Shown here piece after piece: positions 11,887-23,272 of a stretch of DNA of 64,000 bases. The position numbers and the translations under genes are program-made. The number at the start of each line of letters is the position of its first letter. The first letter of the stretch is position 1. The DNA comes from Rhodospirillaceae bacterium (GTDB taxonomy: Bacteria > Pseudomonadota > Alphaproteobacteria > Rhodospirillales > Casp-alpha2), in contig JAERTE010000139.1 of the NCBI GenBank assembly GCA_016845145.1, positions 62,001 through 126,000 of the forward strand, in the 5' to 3' direction. The notes under the pieces were generated by a model. It ran no database searches and was not told the origin of the DNA. It was given only the letters and a program-made list of their open reading frames with translations.

Positions 11887-11900
11887 CTTTCGCTCCTAGC

Positions 11901-13349
<1,449 letters not shown>

Positions 13350-14243
13350 TTACAGCGCTTCCGCGCCGGAAATAATTTCAATCAATTCCTTGGTGATGAA
13401 GGCCTGACGCGTACGGTTGTAGGTCAGCGTCAGGTTATCAATCATGTCGCCTGCGTTGCGGGTCGCGCTGTCCATGGCGGTCATGCGCGCACCGTGTTCG
13501 GATGCCGAGCTTTCCAGCAATGCCTGGAAAATCTGCACACCGAGATTGCGTGGCAGCAGGTTTTCCAAAATTGCTTCTTCTTCGGGCTCAAATATGTAAA
13601 CCGGCTGCGGTCCCTCATCTGCCTTGGCGTCAGCTTTCTCTTCCTCCGCCGGAACGAAGGGGATCAATTGCTGCGGCGTGACGATTTGGGTCATGGCCGA
13701 TTGGAAACGGTTGAAGACAACCGTGCAGATATCAAACTCACCGGCGTCGAACAGCTCAGTGACTTTGTTCGCGACGCCGACAGCCTCGTGATATTCCACA
13801 TGGCGTTTGCCGATGTCTTCGATGCTTTCGACAATATCGCCGGCAAATTCCCGCTTCAGCACATCGTGGCCCTTGCGCCCGACGCAGAGGATTTTCACCG
13901 TTTTGCCGTCGGCTTTGAGCTCATGCGCCATTTCCCGCACGCGGCGCACGATGGAGCCATTGAAGCCCCCGCACAGTCCGCGGTTGGCGGTAAAGGCCAC
14001 CAGCAAATGGGTTTGGTCGTTACCGGTACCGGCCAACAGTTTGGGCGCGCCTTCGACGCCGCCCAACGAGCCGGCGAGCGAGCCGAGCATGCGTTCCATC
14101 CGCCCGGCATAGGGACGCGCGGCCTCAGCCGACTCTTGGGCGCGCCGCAATTTGGCGGCGGCGACCATTTTCATGGCTGAGGTGATCTTCTGCGTCGATT
14201 TGACGCTGTCGATCCGGTTTCGAAGGTCCTTTAGATTCGGCAT
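13350..14243 (-). CDS. atpG: F1Fo ATP synthase gamma subunit
   Basis: 297 residues. The N-terminal helix [20 protein letters not shown] and the C-terminal helix ([35 protein letters not shown]) form the rotating coiled coil typical of gamma. The central domain contains [17 protein letters not shown] lysine/glutamate-rich insert around residues 190-210 ([17 protein letters not shown]) resembles the extra loop found in several alphaproteobacterial gammas. Gene order alpha-gamma-beta is conserved. Confidence 0.97.
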   Translation of the reverse strand: MPNLKDLRNRIDSVKSTQKITSAMKMVAAAKLRRAQESAEAARPYAGRMERMLGSLAGSLGGVEGAPKLLAGTGNDQTHLLVAFTANRGLCGGFNGSIVRRVREMAHELKADGKTVKILCVGRKGHDVLKREFAGDIVESIEDIGKRHVEYHEAVGVANKVTELFDAGEFDICTVVFNRFQSAMTQIVTPQQLIPFVPAEEEKADAKADEGPQPVYIFEPEEEAILENLLPRNLGVQIFQALLESSASEHGARMTAMDSATRNAGDMIDNLTLTYNRTRQAFITKELIEIISGAEAL

Positions 14244-14284
14244 GGCGCCTTATTCCGTTGCTCGGGTGACTTACACGAACTCTC

Positions 14285-15817
14285 TTAGGCGAAGGTTTTG
14301 ACGAAGTCGTCCAAGAACGCCTTCAGTTTGCCTTCGGTTTCATCCGAAATCGCTTTGTCGTCACGAATGGATGCCAAGATGTCTCCGCCCTTGTCACGAA
14401 TGGCGTCAAGATACTGCTGCTCGAACCGCGTCACGTCGGCGGTTGGCACGTCATCGGTGTAGCCGTTCACGCCAGCGAAGATCACTGCGACCTGCTCTTG
14501 CACCGGCAGCGGCGTGTACTGCGGCTGCTTCAGCAATTCGGTCAGGCGCGCGCCACGGGCCAACAACTTCTGCGTTGCCGGATCGAGATCCGAGGCAAAC
14601 TGCGCAAAGGCCGCCATTTCGCGGTACTGGGCCAATTCCAGCTTAATCGAACCGGCGACTTGCTTCATGGCCTTGATCTGCGCGGCGGAACCCACACGAG
14701 ACACTGACAGACCGACGTTCACCGCAGGCCGGATGCCTTTGTAGAACAATTCCGTTTCCAGGAAGATCTGGCCATCGGTGATCGAGATCACGTTGGTCGG
14801 GATATATGCCGACACGTCACCAGCCTGCGTTTCGATGACCGGCAATGCGGTCAAGGAACCGGCGCCCAAATCGTCGTTCATTTTAGCGGCGCGTTCCAAC
14901 AGGCGGGAGTGCAGATAGAAAACGTCACCCGGATAGGCTTCACGTCCCGGCGGGCGGCGCAGCAACAGCGACATCTGACGATAAGCCACGGCTTGTTTGG
15001 AGAGATCATCATAGAAGATGACCGCATGCATGCCGTTATCGCGGAAAAACTCGCCCATGGTGCAGCCCGTATAAGGTGCCAGGAACTGCAGCGGCGCGGG
15101 CTCGGACGCGGTGGAGGCAACGACGATCGAATACTTCATGGCGTCGTAATCTTCGAGGGTCTTTACCAACTGCGCCACGGTTGACCGTTTTTGGCCGACG
15201 GCGACGTAGATGCAGTAGAGCTTCTCCGCTTCGTCGTCAGTCCCTTCGTTGACCGATTTCTGGTTCAAGATGGTGTCGATGATAACGGCGGTTTTGCCGG
15301 TCTGGCGGTCACCGATGATCAGTTCGCGCTGGCCACGGCCAACGGGGATCAGGGAATCGATAGCCTTGAGGCCGGTCTGCACCGGTTGGTGCACCGATTT
15401 CCGCGGGATAATGCCCGGCGCCTTGACCTCGACGCGCATGCGTTCGGCGTTTTCGATCGGGCCCTTGCCGTCGATCGGGTTGCCCAGCGCGTCAACGACA
15501 CGGCCCAGCAAACCTTTGCCGACCGGCACGTCCACAATGGCGCCGGTCCGTTTCACGGTGTCGCCTTCGCGGATGGTACGGTCATCGCCGAAAATAACGA
15601 TACCGACGTTATCGTTCTCGAGGTTCAAGGCCATGCCTTTGATACCCCCCGGGAACTCAACCATTTCACCAGCCTGAACGTTGTCCAGGCCATGGACGCG
15701 GGCGATACCATCACCCACCGATAGAACCTGACCAACTTCCGCGACTTCGGCTTCTGAGCCGAAACCTGCAATCTGTTTCTTCAGGATGGCGGAAATTTCC
15801 GCGGCACGGATATCCAT
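14285..15817 (-). CDS. atpA: F1Fo ATP synthase alpha subunit
   Basis: 510 residues. It has the P-loop GDRQTGKT, an ISEITDG-like segment ([12 protein letters not shown]), the conserved [22 protein letters not shown] and the Arg-finger region [13 protein letters not shown]. This is the non-catalytic nucleotide-binding subunit of F1. Its ATG shares one base with the TAA of atpH (TAATG), so the two are translationally coupled. Confidence 0.98.
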   Translation of the reverse strand: MDIRAAEISAILKKQIAGFGSEAEVAEVGQVLSVGDGIARVHGLDNVQAGEMVEFPGGIKGMALNLENDNVGIVIFGDDRTIREGDTVKRTGAIVDVPVGKGLLGRVVDALGNPIDGKGPIENAERMRVEVKAPGIIPRKSVHQPVQTGLKAIDSLIPVGRGQRELIIGDRQTGKTAVIIDTILNQKSVNEGTDDEAEKLYCIYVAVGQKRSTVAQLVKTLEDYDAMKYSIVVASTASEPAPLQFLAPYTGCTMGEFFRDNGMHAVIFYDDLSKQAVAYRQMSLLLRRPPGREAYPGDVFYLHSRLLERAAKMNDDLGAGSLTALPVIETQAGDVSAYIPTNVISITDGQIFLETELFYKGIRPAVNVGLSVSRVGSAAQIKAMKQVAGSIKLELAQYREMAAFAQFASDLDPATQKLLARGARLTELLKQPQYTPLPVQEQVAVIFAGVNGYTDDVPTADVTRFEQQYLDAIRDKGGDILASIRDDKAISDETEGKLKAFLDDFVKTFA

Positions 15818-16377
15818 TATCCAACCCCTTTCATGGCGAGACGGAGCCCTGCGAGCTTCGTCTTCAATGACGTGTCAACCATACGAGACCCAACCTTCAC
15901 GATCAGGCCACCGAGCAATGTTTCATCCACTTTGGCATCGATGGAAACCTTGGTTCCCACGGCCTGTTTCAGTGAATCCGTAATGGCTTGCTGCTGCGCA
16001 TCCGAAAGCGGCTTCGCGGAGACCACCTCGGCGGTGGCTTCGCCGCGGCGCTGAGCCAGCAGGGCCAAATATCCCTTGATCATGCCGGGCAGCGAGAACA
16101 GCCGGCGGTTTTTAATGACGACCCCGATAAAATTACGGGTCAAATCGCCGATACCGGCTTCTTCGAGAAGCGCCTGCATGGCCTTGAGTTGGTCGTCCTT
16201 GGAAATGACGGGAGAGCGGATCAACCGGTTCAGGTCGTCGCTCTCGTCAAGCATGGCGCCGATGGTCGAGAGATTCTCGGCCACCTGGTCGAGTTGCTTC
16301 TCTTCATCCGCCAGTTCGAACAGCGCCGTTGCATAGCGGCCTGAAAGGCCGGTGGCGCCCGATACATCCGATGTCAC
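15817..16377 (-). CDS. atpH: F1Fo ATP synthase delta subunit
   Basis: 186 residues, helical N-terminal domain ([20 protein letters not shown]) and the C-terminal signature [24 protein letters not shown]. Delta (OSCP) links F1 to the peripheral stalk. It is the first gene of the F1 operon. As is usual in alphaproteobacteria the Fo genes (atpB, E, F) are not here. The 150-190 nt upstream of it, after the priA terminator, must hold the operon promoter, but I could not identify a convincing -35/-10 pair. Confidence 0.96.
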   Translation of the reverse strand: MTSDVSGATGLSGRYATALFELADEEKQLDQVAENLSTIGAMLDESDDLNRLIRSPVISKDDQLKAMQALLEEAGIGDLTRNFIGVVIKNRRLFSLPGMIKGYLALLAQRRGEATAEVVSAKPLSDAQQQAITDSLKQAVGTKVSIDAKVDETLLGGLIVKVGSRMVDTSLKTKLAGLRLAMKGVG

Positions 16378-16526
16378 AGGGACTATCCTCGTCCGTTATT
16401 CTAAAATCCTCACCGATGACGCCGGTGAAGCGCTTTGCTGACGCATTCCCTCGTCGAAAGCGGGCTTGTCCTACCATACTAAATCCGGCCATGCAACACG
16501 CCGGGGCTGTGGAAATCGCACCCAAG

Positions 16527-16551
16527 AAAAAGCTTGAAAAATCAAGCTTTT
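16527..16551 (-). terminator. Rho-independent terminator after priA
   Basis: A perfect 10 bp stem AAAAGCTTGA / TCAAGCTTTT (16528-16537 with 16542-16551) has a 4 nt loop. On the minus strand it runs into TTTTTCTT. It sits 15 nt beyond the priA stop and separates priA from the atp operon promoter. Confidence 0.88.
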
Positions 16552-16566
16552 CCGGGAGTGCTGCGG

Positions 16567-18792
16567 TTACATGAAGCTGTACGGATCGACGTCGATTTGC
16601 ACCCTGACTTTCTTCGGCCAGCGCGCGCGCGCGAGCCAGCTCCGAATTACCGGTTGAATCTGCACATTTCGGCCCGCCATCAGCAGAAAACGACGCCGGT
16701 GACGGCCACGTAACATGGCAATCGGCGCCGGCGCGGGACCCAGGACTTGCACGTCAGGCGCGTTGGGCGCGGCGCGGCCCAGACCCGCAGCACCTTCATC
16801 CACGGCGCGTTCATCCTCGCCCGATACAATCAGCGCCGCCAACCGGCCATAGGGAGGCATGCCGGTGGCCTCTCGCGCACTGATTTCGGCAGAGACGAAA
16901 GCCTCGCGGTCGCCGCTGCTGAGTGCCAGCATTACGGGGTGTGTGGCGGTATAGGTCTGTAGGCAGACAGTCCCCGGCCGCTCTCCGCGCCCGGCACGCC
17001 CGGCCACTTGGTACAAGAGTTGGTATGTGCGCTCGGCGGCACGCAGATCACCACCCTGTAGGCCTAAGTCCGCGTCGATGGCGCCGACCAGCGTCAGCAT
17101 CGGAAAGTGATAACCCTTGGCGACGATCTGGGTGCCGATGACGATGTCGATTTGATGGGTTTCGATCTGCTCCACCAAATGCGCGGCAGCCTTGGGTGAG
17201 TGGATATTGTCGCTGGCCGCAATGAGGGTGCGAGCATCGGGGAACAATTGGTTCACTTCTTCCAGCAAGCGCTCCACGCCGGGACCGCAGGGCACCAGCG
17301 TGTCGGGCTTTTCGCACGACGGGCAGATTTCCGGTAATGGCAACTGAAAGCCGCAATGATGACACTGCAGCCGGTGCGCCAGGCGATGTTCCACCAACCA
17401 CGCGGTGCAGCGCGGACACTGAAAGCGGTGTCCGCAGGTGCGGCACAACGTCAGCGGCGCGTAGCCTCGACGATTGAGAAACAGCAATGCCTGTTCGCCG
17501 GCTTCCAGGGTTTTGGTCAGTTTGTCGTGCAGTATGGGCGATAGCCAATGACCGCGCGGCGGCGGCGCTTTCAGCATGTCCACCAACTCAACGCTCGGCA
17601 GCGCCGCGCCGCCGTGGCGCGCCGGCAATTGCAACTCGGTGTAGCGTCCGCGCCGAACGTTGACCACGGTCTCCAGCGATGGCGTGGCCGAGACAAGCGC
17701 AATCGGGATGTCGCTCAGCTGCGCGCGCACCACGGCCATATCGCGTGCATTATATATGACGCCTTCTTCTTGTTTGAAGGCGCCTTCGTGTTCTTCGTCG
17801 ACAACGATCAACCCCAGGTCCGGGTAGGGCAGAAACAAGGCCGAGCGCGCCCCAACCACGACTTTCGCCGTTCCCTCGGCTACCGCGCGCCAGGTGGCGC
17901 GGCGTTGGCCGCCCGTCAGGTCCGAATGCCACTCTGCCGGCGGGTGGCCGAAGCGTGCGCGGAAGCGCTCCATCCATTGAGCACTGAGCGCGATTTCCGG
18001 CAACAGCACCAGCACCTGCTTGCCTTGCCTGAGCGCGGCAGCGACGGCGTGGAAGTAAACCTCGGTCTTGCCAGCGCCCGGCACGCCGTCGAGCAGCGTC
18101 ACGGCAAATCCGCCGGCCCGCGTATCCGCCGCCAGTTTCTCCGCCGCCGCATCCTGGTCGTCGGAAAGTGTTGGTCCCAGGTGGTCCGGGTCCGGTGAGG
18201 GCGGCATCACGACGGGCGCCAGCGAAACCGCCTGCAAAGCTCCGGCCTCCGCCATGCCTTTGATTACGCCCGGTGTCACACCGGCCTCGCGTGCGAGTTC
18301 GGCGGCGATGCGGGGCGGGCCGTCCGTCAGCGCCGCCAATACCCGTTCGCGTGCCGGCGTCATGCGCAGCTCGTTGGGTGCCGGTTCGGTAGCGAGGTAG
18401 CCCGTCAACGGTTTCGGCGGATCAAGCGCATCGGGGACGCTCATGGCCATCTTCAGCACACTGCCCATGGATTGCAGGGCATATCCCGATACCCAGTCGA
18501 CAAACTTGAGACTGATCTCGGGTAGTGGCGCGCAGTCATGGCGAAACAGCACGCTCTTTATACGCTTAGGCTCGACATCACCGGCACCCGAACCCCATAC
18601 AACGCCCGAGACCTGGCGGTTGCCCAAGGGCACGCGAACGAATTCGCCGCGCCGGAGGTGCAAGCCCTCCGGTACGCGATAGTCGTAGGCCTCGCTCAAC
18701 GGCAGCGGTAAGCGTACGGATATTAACGTACCCGGAGCGAAGGTTTCGACGTTGTCAGAAGTCGCGGTGGTCATGCGGACAGGTTTTTTCAT
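16567..18792 (-). CDS. priA: Primosomal replication restart helicase PriA
   Basis: 741 residues. PriA recognises stalled forks, unwinds the lagging strand 3' to 5' and loads DnaB. Seen are the N-terminal 3'-DNA-binding domain ([19 protein letters not shown]), Walker A GVPGAGKT (236-243), DEEH (332-335), eight zinc cysteines at 450, 453, 459, 462, 477, 480, 490 and 493, and the C-terminal helicase motifs ([32 protein letters not shown]). The start could be the ATG at 18792 or the one at 18774; neither has a strong ribosome site. It is divergent from the DUF484 gene. Confidence 0.97.
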   Translation of the reverse strand: MKKPVRMTTATSDNVETFAPGTLISVRLPLPLSEAYDYRVPEGLHLRRGEFVRVPLGNRQVSGVVWGSGAGDVEPKRIKSVLFRHDCAPLPEISLKFVDWVSGYALQSMGSVLKMAMSVPDALDPPKPLTGYLATEPAPNELRMTPARERVLAALTDGPPRIAAELAREAGVTPGVIKGMAEAGALQAVSLAPVVMPPSPDPDHLGPTLSDDQDAAAEKLAADTRAGGFAVTLLDGVPGAGKTEVYFHAVAAALRQGKQVLVLLPEIALSAQWMERFRARFGHPPAEWHSDLTGGQRRATWRAVAEGTAKVVVGARSALFLPYPDLGLIVVDEEHEGAFKQEEGVIYNARDMAVVRAQLSDIPIALVSATPSLETVVNVRRGRYTELQLPARHGGAALPSVELVDMLKAPPPRGHWLSPILHDKLTKTLEAGEQALLFLNRRGYAPLTLCRTCGHRFQCPRCTAWLVEHRLAHRLQCHHCGFQLPLPEICPSCEKPDTLVPCGPGVERLLEEVNQLFPDARTLIAASDNIHSPKAAAHLVEQIETHQIDIVIGTQIVAKGYHFPMLTLVGAIDADLGLQGGDLRAAERTYQLLYQVAGRAGRGERPGTVCLQTYTATHPVMLALSSGDREAFVSAEISAREATGMPPYGRLAALIVSGEDERAVDEGAAGLGRAAPNAPDVQVLGPAPAPIAMLRGRHRRRFLLMAGRNVQIQPVIRSWLARARWPKKVRVQIDVDPYSFM

Positions 18793-18798
18793 TTGCCA

Positions 18799-18839
18799 GG
18801 GTAGTCTTAGGGGTAGTCTTGGGACGATCCGGGTATAAT
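18799..18839 (+). promoter_or_regulatory. Tandem 12-mer and candidate -10 box upstream of the DUF484 gene
   Basis: Two tandem 12-mers differing at one base (GGGTAGTCTTAG at 18799-18810, GGGTAGTCTTGG at 18811-18822) are followed by a perfect TATAAT at 18834-18839, 43 nt before the DUF484 ATG. No good -35 hexamer lies 16-18 nt upstream of the TATAAT, so an activator bound at the repeats is conceivable. The site lies in the short gap shared with the divergent priA gene. Confidence 0.4.
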
Positions 18840-18881
18840 AGGGCGATTCGCGCCACTAGCGAGACTGTAAAGGAATTTAAT

Positions 18882-19601
18882 ATGAGCGACCCGGTTTCGA
18901 CCGCACCGGAAACCCCGGAAGATGAGGTTGATGAAGCTGCCGTGTTGGAGTTTCTAGCCCGCAATCCGGATTTCCTCGCCCGGCACCCGGACGTCTTGGC
19001 CGGTATGGCGGCTCCTGGCCGTTGGTCAGGTGACGGCGTGGTGGATATGCAGCAATTCTTGATCAATCGGCGCGAATCGGAAATGGATGAGCTTCGCGAC
19101 GCCGCCCAGGATGTGATCGAGACCAGCCGTTCCAACATGTCGGTGCAGACACGCACCCATGGTGCGGTGCTGAGTCTGCTGAATGCGCGCGCCTGGGAAG
19201 ACGTGCTGCGTGTCGTCACCCAGGATTGGCCACTGTTGCTTGATGTGGATGCGGTATCACTTGGGTTCGAAGTTACTGCGGGCCCCGATGAACGGCTGAT
19301 GCAGAATGACATCCGCCGGTTGCCGCTTGGCTATGTGGATCGGGTGCTTGAAGGCGATACAGAGGTTGGATTGTTCCGCCAGATCAGCGATGACGGCACG
19401 CTGTTCGCCGCTGCCGCTGGCCTCGTGAATTCGGCCGCGTTGGCGCGCATTCATGCCGGCCCCGGTTGGCCGACGGGACTGTTGGCTCTGGGCGGACGTG
19501 TCGATACGTTCCATCCTGGGCAGGGCACCGAACTGTTGAGTTTCCTGAGCCGGGTGTTGGAATCAAGCTTGGCGCGGATCATGGAAGCCGAACAGGGATA
19601 A
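18882..19601 (+). CDS. DUF484 family protein
   Basis: 239 residues from the ATG at 18882 behind AAAGGAAT. The family opening EFLARNPDFLARHPDVLAGM is clear, then a helical segment and a GAF-like domain to about residue 235. The biochemical function of DUF484 is not established. The gene is regularly found next to xerC, as in enterobacteria (dapF-yigA-xerC) and alphaproteobacteria, suggesting a link to chromosome dimer resolution. It ends 7 nt before the xerC start, so the two are probably cotranscribed. Confidence 0.9.
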   Translation: MSDPVSTAPETPEDEVDEAAVLEFLARNPDFLARHPDVLAGMAAPGRWSGDGVVDMQQFLINRRESEMDELRDAAQDVIETSRSNMSVQTRTHGAVLSLLNARAWEDVLRVVTQDWPLLLDVDAVSLGFEVTAGPDERLMQNDIRRLPLGYVDRVLEGDTEVGLFRQISDDGTLFAAAAGLVNSAALARIHAGPGWPTGLLALGGRVDTFHPGQGTELLSFLSRVLESSLARIMEAEQG

Positions 19602-19608
19602 TGCAGAC

Positions 19609-20574
19609 GTGACACCCGCACCGGCCGAACCGGGTCTCAAAGCCGCCATGGACCAGTGGTGGGATTGGCTTCGCCATGAAAAACGTGCTTCCGAACATAC
19701 TGTCACCGGTTATGGCCATGATCTGAACGGCTTTTTGCGATTTCTCATAAACCACATCGGTTATCCACCGGGCATTAGCGATTTGGAGAGTTTAAGCGCG
19801 TCGGATTTCCGGGCGTTTTTGTCCATGCGCAATAATGAAGGCCTATCACGCACATCGACGGCCAGGGCTGTATCGACGCTGCGTGGATTTTTCCGGTTTT
19901 TGGAGAAGCGCGGCCTTGCCGCCAACACCGCGATCCATGCACTTCGTACGCCCAAGGTGCTAAAATCAATACCACGTGCATTAACAACGGACGATGCTGT
20001 TCAAGCCGTCGATACCATCGAAAACCTGGCGCCGGAACCTTGGATCGGCAAACGCGACAAGGCGCTGTTGGCGATCTTGTATGGCTGCGGCTTGCGGATC
20101 GGTGAGGCCCTGTCGCTCAACCGCGGGCAACTGTCGGCGGCGGAAGGGAAAACCGGAACATTGCGTGTGTTGGGGAAAGGCGGCAAGGAACGCATCGTGC
20201 CCGTGTTGCCCGCCGTCGCTGTGATGGTGCGTGATTATCTGGACGCTTGCCCGCATGACCCTGATGCCAAGGAGGATGGTGGCGGGCCGCTGTTTGTCGG
20301 CACGCGCGGCAAACGCCTGAACGCAGCCGTGGCGCAAAAACAGATGCGGCGCGTGCGTCATGCACTGGGCCTGCCCGATTCCGCCACGCCGCATGCCATG
20401 CGCCATAGTTTTGCAACACATCTGCTGGCTGGTGGCGGTGATTTGCGCACCATCCAGGAACTGCTCGGCCATGCTTCCTTGTCGACGACACAGCGTTACG
20501 CCGATGTGGATGAGGCTCACTTGCAGTCTGTTTATGAGTTGGCACACCCGCGCGCGCGCCGAAGTCGGCAATAG
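19609..20574 (+). CDS. xerC: Tyrosine recombinase XerC
   Basis: 321 residues from a GTG start at 19609; an ATG 39 bp later (residue 14) is the alternative. XerC with XerD resolves chromosome dimers at dif. The N-terminal SAM-like core-binding domain (about 14-105) is followed by the catalytic domain with Arg163 (CGLRIGEAL), Lys190 (LGKGGKERIVP), His262 and Arg265 (HAMRHSFATH), His288 (LLGHASLS) and nucleophile Tyr297 (TTQRYADV). All six are intact. It is assigned XerC rather than XerD or an integrase from the DUF484 neighbour and lack of mobile-element context. Confidence 0.92.
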   Translation: MTPAPAEPGLKAAMDQWWDWLRHEKRASEHTVTGYGHDLNGFLRFLINHIGYPPGISDLESLSASDFRAFLSMRNNEGLSRTSTARAVSTLRGFFRFLEKRGLAANTAIHALRTPKVLKSIPRALTTDDAVQAVDTIENLAPEPWIGKRDKALLAILYGCGLRIGEALSLNRGQLSAAEGKTGTLRVLGKGGKERIVPVLPAVAVMVRDYLDACPHDPDAKEDGGGPLFVGTRGKRLNAAVAQKQMRRVRHALGLPDSATPHAMRHSFATHLLAGGGDLRTIQELLGHASLSTTQRYADVDEAHLQSVYELAHPRARRSRQ

Positions 20575-20576
20575 CG

Positions 20577-20861
20577 TTATTTGAACTCAACCTCGACGAA
20601 CACGAACTCATAATCGTTGGCGTTGACGACATCGTGCTCAACGCCGGCGTGACGAAAATAGGGGATACCTTCGGTCAACTCGCCGTACGTCTCGGTGCCC
20701 GCACCGTCGATCAGTTTCAATTTTCCCGTGGTGCGCGGCACGACGACATAGTCGTATTCATGGCGATGAAAGCCGGTCGCCGCGCCGGGCGGAAACCGCC
20801 ATTCGGTGACCCGGGTGCGGTCGTTGTCAATCAACAGCGTGGGTGTCGCGTTTGCACTCAT
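20577..20861 (-). CDS. Small cupin-fold protein
   Basis: 94 residues from the ATG at 20861; an upstream in-frame start would add 34 low-complexity residues from inside the neighbouring gene. It is a single beta-barrel cupin with metal-ligand candidates in GFHRHEYDYVVV (motif 1) and FRHAGVEHDVVN (motif 2). This type is often annotated as cytoplasmic or beta-alanine degradation BauB-like protein, but no specific substrate can be read. It is convergent with xerC, only 2 nt between stops. Confidence 0.8.
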   Translation of the reverse strand: MSANATPTLLIDNDRTRVTEWRFPPGAATGFHRHEYDYVVVPRTTGKLKLIDGAGTETYGELTEGIPYFRHAGVEHDVVNANDYEFVFVEVEFK

Positions 20862-20884
20862 GGGAAACCCCTTTAACTCAGATA

Positions 20885-22117
20885 CTATCGTTTGCGCAGA
20901 AGATAGAGAAACACCGGCCCCAGCGCCGCCACGGCGGCCGCCATGCCGAACGCCCAAACCCAAGATCCAATGGTGTCGCCACCAATGCCTGTCGGGCTGG
21001 CGATATCGAGCATGGCTCCGAAGGCCAAGGGACCCAAGAACGATCCGGTGAAGCCGATGCAGGCGTGGACTGCCAGTGTCGCGCCCTTGTAACCGGGCGG
21101 CGCTTCGGCCACGGCGCCGGCGGTGATCGATGATGAATCACCGGTGATCAACACACCGTACGCAATGACCGCGATGGTGATCACCCACAGCGGCGCGTCC
21201 AGTAAAAACCCAAGCCCCACGGCGAACAGCGCCGACGTCCACATGATCAACGTTATTGCTTTGTGGCGGCCAATGCGCCGCGCCAATTCGTTGCCCAGCA
21301 CACTGGCAGGCAGGCCGACGATGTTGGATGCGGCTGCGATGGCGGTGGCGGCGATGATTAGGTTCTCGCCGGGATGGCGGGTCAGGGCGAAGGCCAAGTA
21401 AGCGACAACCCAAGACCGGAAGGCAAACAGCTCGAAATTATGCACCGTATAGGCCAGCACATAACCCATCGCCGGGCGGCAGCGAAACACAGGGCGGAAA
21501 TCCAAAAGGTGTGTTGTGGGTTGCGCGTGCGTAGATGATTTTTGCCGTGGCAAAATTGCGGCCATGTAGGCCAGCGCCAGTAATGGCCCGATGCCCAGCA
21601 CGGTAAAGGCCCAGCGCCAGCCCCACAGTTCGGCCAGTTCACCGGCCAGAAAATACGACAGCGACATGCCTATGCCGAAGCTCGACGTATAGAAGGCCAC
21701 CGACCGACTATGGTCGGCGCCGGGCTTGAGACGTTCTAACTGATCGGTGAGCAGTTTCAGCCCCGGCATATATGTGCCGGCGAGGCCGACGCCGCTCAAA
21801 ATCCGGAACACCAGCGCTGTCCAGAATCCGTCGGCCAAAAAGGCATAGCCCAGCGTGGCCGCGCCCGATAGTGCCATGCAGATGAAATAAATATTATGCG
21901 CCGGTTTGCGGTCCGTGAGGGTAACCAGAAACGGCACGGCGAGCAGATAACCCAGGTAGTAGGTGCCGTTGAGCCAGCCCGCATCGGTCTTCGACAGTGT
22001 CCATTCACTGATAAAGGTTGGTAGCAGCGCCGGCACGGCCGCAACGCTGAGCATACTCAGGACTTCTGCCGAGCAGATCGTCGCCAAAATAATGCGTGGC
22101 GACTTCGGCGGCGTCAT
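20885..22117 (-). CDS. Major facilitator superfamily transporter
   Basis: 410 residues with about 12 hydrophobic helices. The loop 2-3 signature is present in degenerate form (VTLTDRKPAHNI) and GVLITGDSSSITAGAVAE is in the second half. The substrate is unknown. The ATG overlaps the stop of the PF03773 permease gene (ATGA at 22114-22117), so the two proteins are made together, and the pair may share an export role. Confidence 0.88.
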   Translation of the reverse strand: MTPPKSPRIILATICSAEVLSMLSVAAVPALLPTFISEWTLSKTDAGWLNGTYYLGYLLAVPFLVTLTDRKPAHNIYFICMALSGAATLGYAFLADGFWTALVFRILSGVGLAGTYMPGLKLLTDQLERLKPGADHSRSVAFYTSSFGIGMSLSYFLAGELAELWGWRWAFTVLGIGPLLALAYMAAILPRQKSSTHAQPTTHLLDFRPVFRCRPAMGYVLAYTVHNFELFAFRSWVVAYLAFALTRHPGENLIIAATAIAAASNIVGLPASVLGNELARRIGRHKAITLIMWTSALFAVGLGFLLDAPLWVITIAVIAYGVLITGDSSSITAGAVAEAPPGYKGATLAVHACIGFTGSFLGPLAFGAMLDIASPTGIGGDTIGSWVWAFGMAAAVAALGPVFLYLLRKR

Positions 22118-23163
22118 CCGGCGTAGAGTTGGAATAGCAATCCGGCCGATGTGGCGCCGGTGACGGCAAGCACGATGTACCAGGCAAACATCGGTGGGCG
22201 CACCAGTGCGAACACCGCGACAGCGGCGGGCATGGAGGTCACGGCCCCGGCTACCAAAAAGGCCATGCCGGCACCGGGCGCAACGCCCATTTCCAGCAAA
22301 CCTTGGATCAGCGGCAAGGCGGCGAAGCCGTTCAGGTAGGCCGGCACGCCAGTGAGAACTGCAATCGGGATTGCCCAGGCGCTTTCGTTACCCAGCAATT
22401 GCGCGATGGATTCCGCCGGGACGTATTTGATCATCAGGCTTTCCAGCAAAAACGCCAGCGTCAGCCATTTCACCAGGAACAGCGTGGTCTCCCACATTTC
22501 AGCCGTAAAGGCCTGGCGGCGCTCGGTTTCCGGCCAGAATTTCCACATCACGGTTTTCGGCGCCGATACGCTTTTCTTCGCGCAGCAGCCGGGGCTGGCT
22601 TCCGGGCGCAGCGGATTGGCGAACGCGCCCTTGGCCATGACCAAGCGCGTCATAAATCCACCGTAAAGCCCGATGGCAACGGCGAAGACGGTCAAACCAA
22701 TGGCAAACTCAATCCCGAGCGTGCCCGTGGCCAGGAAGAACTTAGCCGGATCCATCAGCGGCGAGGCCAGCCAAAACGCCATCACGGCGGGGACCGGCAC
22801 GCCCATGGCCAGCAAAGCTGCGATCAATGGAATGACACCGCACGAACAGAACGGTGACAGGCCGCCAAATACAGCAGCGACGACAATCATCATCGTCAAC
22901 CGGCCTTCGAACACCTTGGCGATCAAACCGTCAGCGCCCGACGCTTTCGCGTAAGCCGCAATGGCAATGGCGGCGAGCAGGAAGGGTGCGATTTCAAGCA
23001 AGGCGTCGATGACGAAAATAAAACTCTCGGGCGCTTGCGCCGGCTCAAGCACTGCGACGAGCGCAAAGATAACAGCGACCGCAATCCATGCCTTGTCGAT
23101 GGCACCGATTCCGTGACCGATCCGCTTGGAAAAGTCCGCCGCGTTGAGAACCAAATTCGTCAT
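22114..23163 (-). CDS. PF03773-type permease (ArsP / SO_0444 family)
   Basis: 349 residues, about eight to ten membrane helices in two halves separated by a cytoplasmic loop around 190-225 that carries GCCAKK. The family hallmark SPFCSCGVIPL with paired cysteines is present, as is the second-half VPAYLNGFAALPLI segment. Relatives export trivalent organoarsenicals (ArsP) or act in metal or sulfur homeostasis. The actual substrate here is not known. It is the first gene of a two-gene operon with the downstream MFS gene and is preceded by a palindromic operator overlapping its promoter. Confidence 0.88.
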   Translation of the reverse strand: MTNLVLNAADFSKRIGHGIGAIDKAWIAVAVIFALVAVLEPAQAPESFIFVIDALLEIAPFLLAAIAIAAYAKASGADGLIAKVFEGRLTMMIVVAAVFGGLSPFCSCGVIPLIAALLAMGVPVPAVMAFWLASPLMDPAKFFLATGTLGIEFAIGLTVFAVAIGLYGGFMTRLVMAKGAFANPLRPEASPGCCAKKSVSAPKTVMWKFWPETERRQAFTAEMWETTLFLVKWLTLAFLLESLMIKYVPAESIAQLLGNESAWAIPIAVLTGVPAYLNGFAALPLIQGLLEMGVAPGAGMAFLVAGAVTSMPAAVAVFALVRPPMFAWYIVLAVTGATSAGLLFQLYAG

Positions 23164-23212
23164 GACTTACTCCTCTATGCCCGATCTCACCCGGAGGCAA
23201 GCTGGCTGTTAT

Positions 23213-23246
23213 TAATTCTACATATCTAGAATTATGGAAATGTCAA
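23213..23246 (-). promoter_or_regulatory. Candidate promoter and 22 bp palindromic operator of the permease operon
   Basis: TAATTCTA at 23213-23220 and TAGAATTA at 23227-23234 form a perfect 8 bp inverted repeat around CATATC. A perfect minus-strand TTGACA (complement of 23241-23246) lies just upstream, and a weak -10, TATGTA (complement of 23219-23224), falls inside the palindrome at 16 nt spacing. A repressor bound here would block the promoter. ArsR-family proteins use AT-rich ATTC...GAAT palindromes of this kind, but no such regulator gene is adjacent. Confidence 0.5.
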
Positions 23247-23272
23247 GACAAACAGTGATTCAAGACTTCAAT

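Noticed and set aside
19609..20574. Reading the tyrosine recombinase as a phage or island integrase
   Set aside because: Length, intact XerC motifs, DUF484-xerC pairing and absence of tRNA, att repeats or phage genes indicate the housekeeping recombinase.
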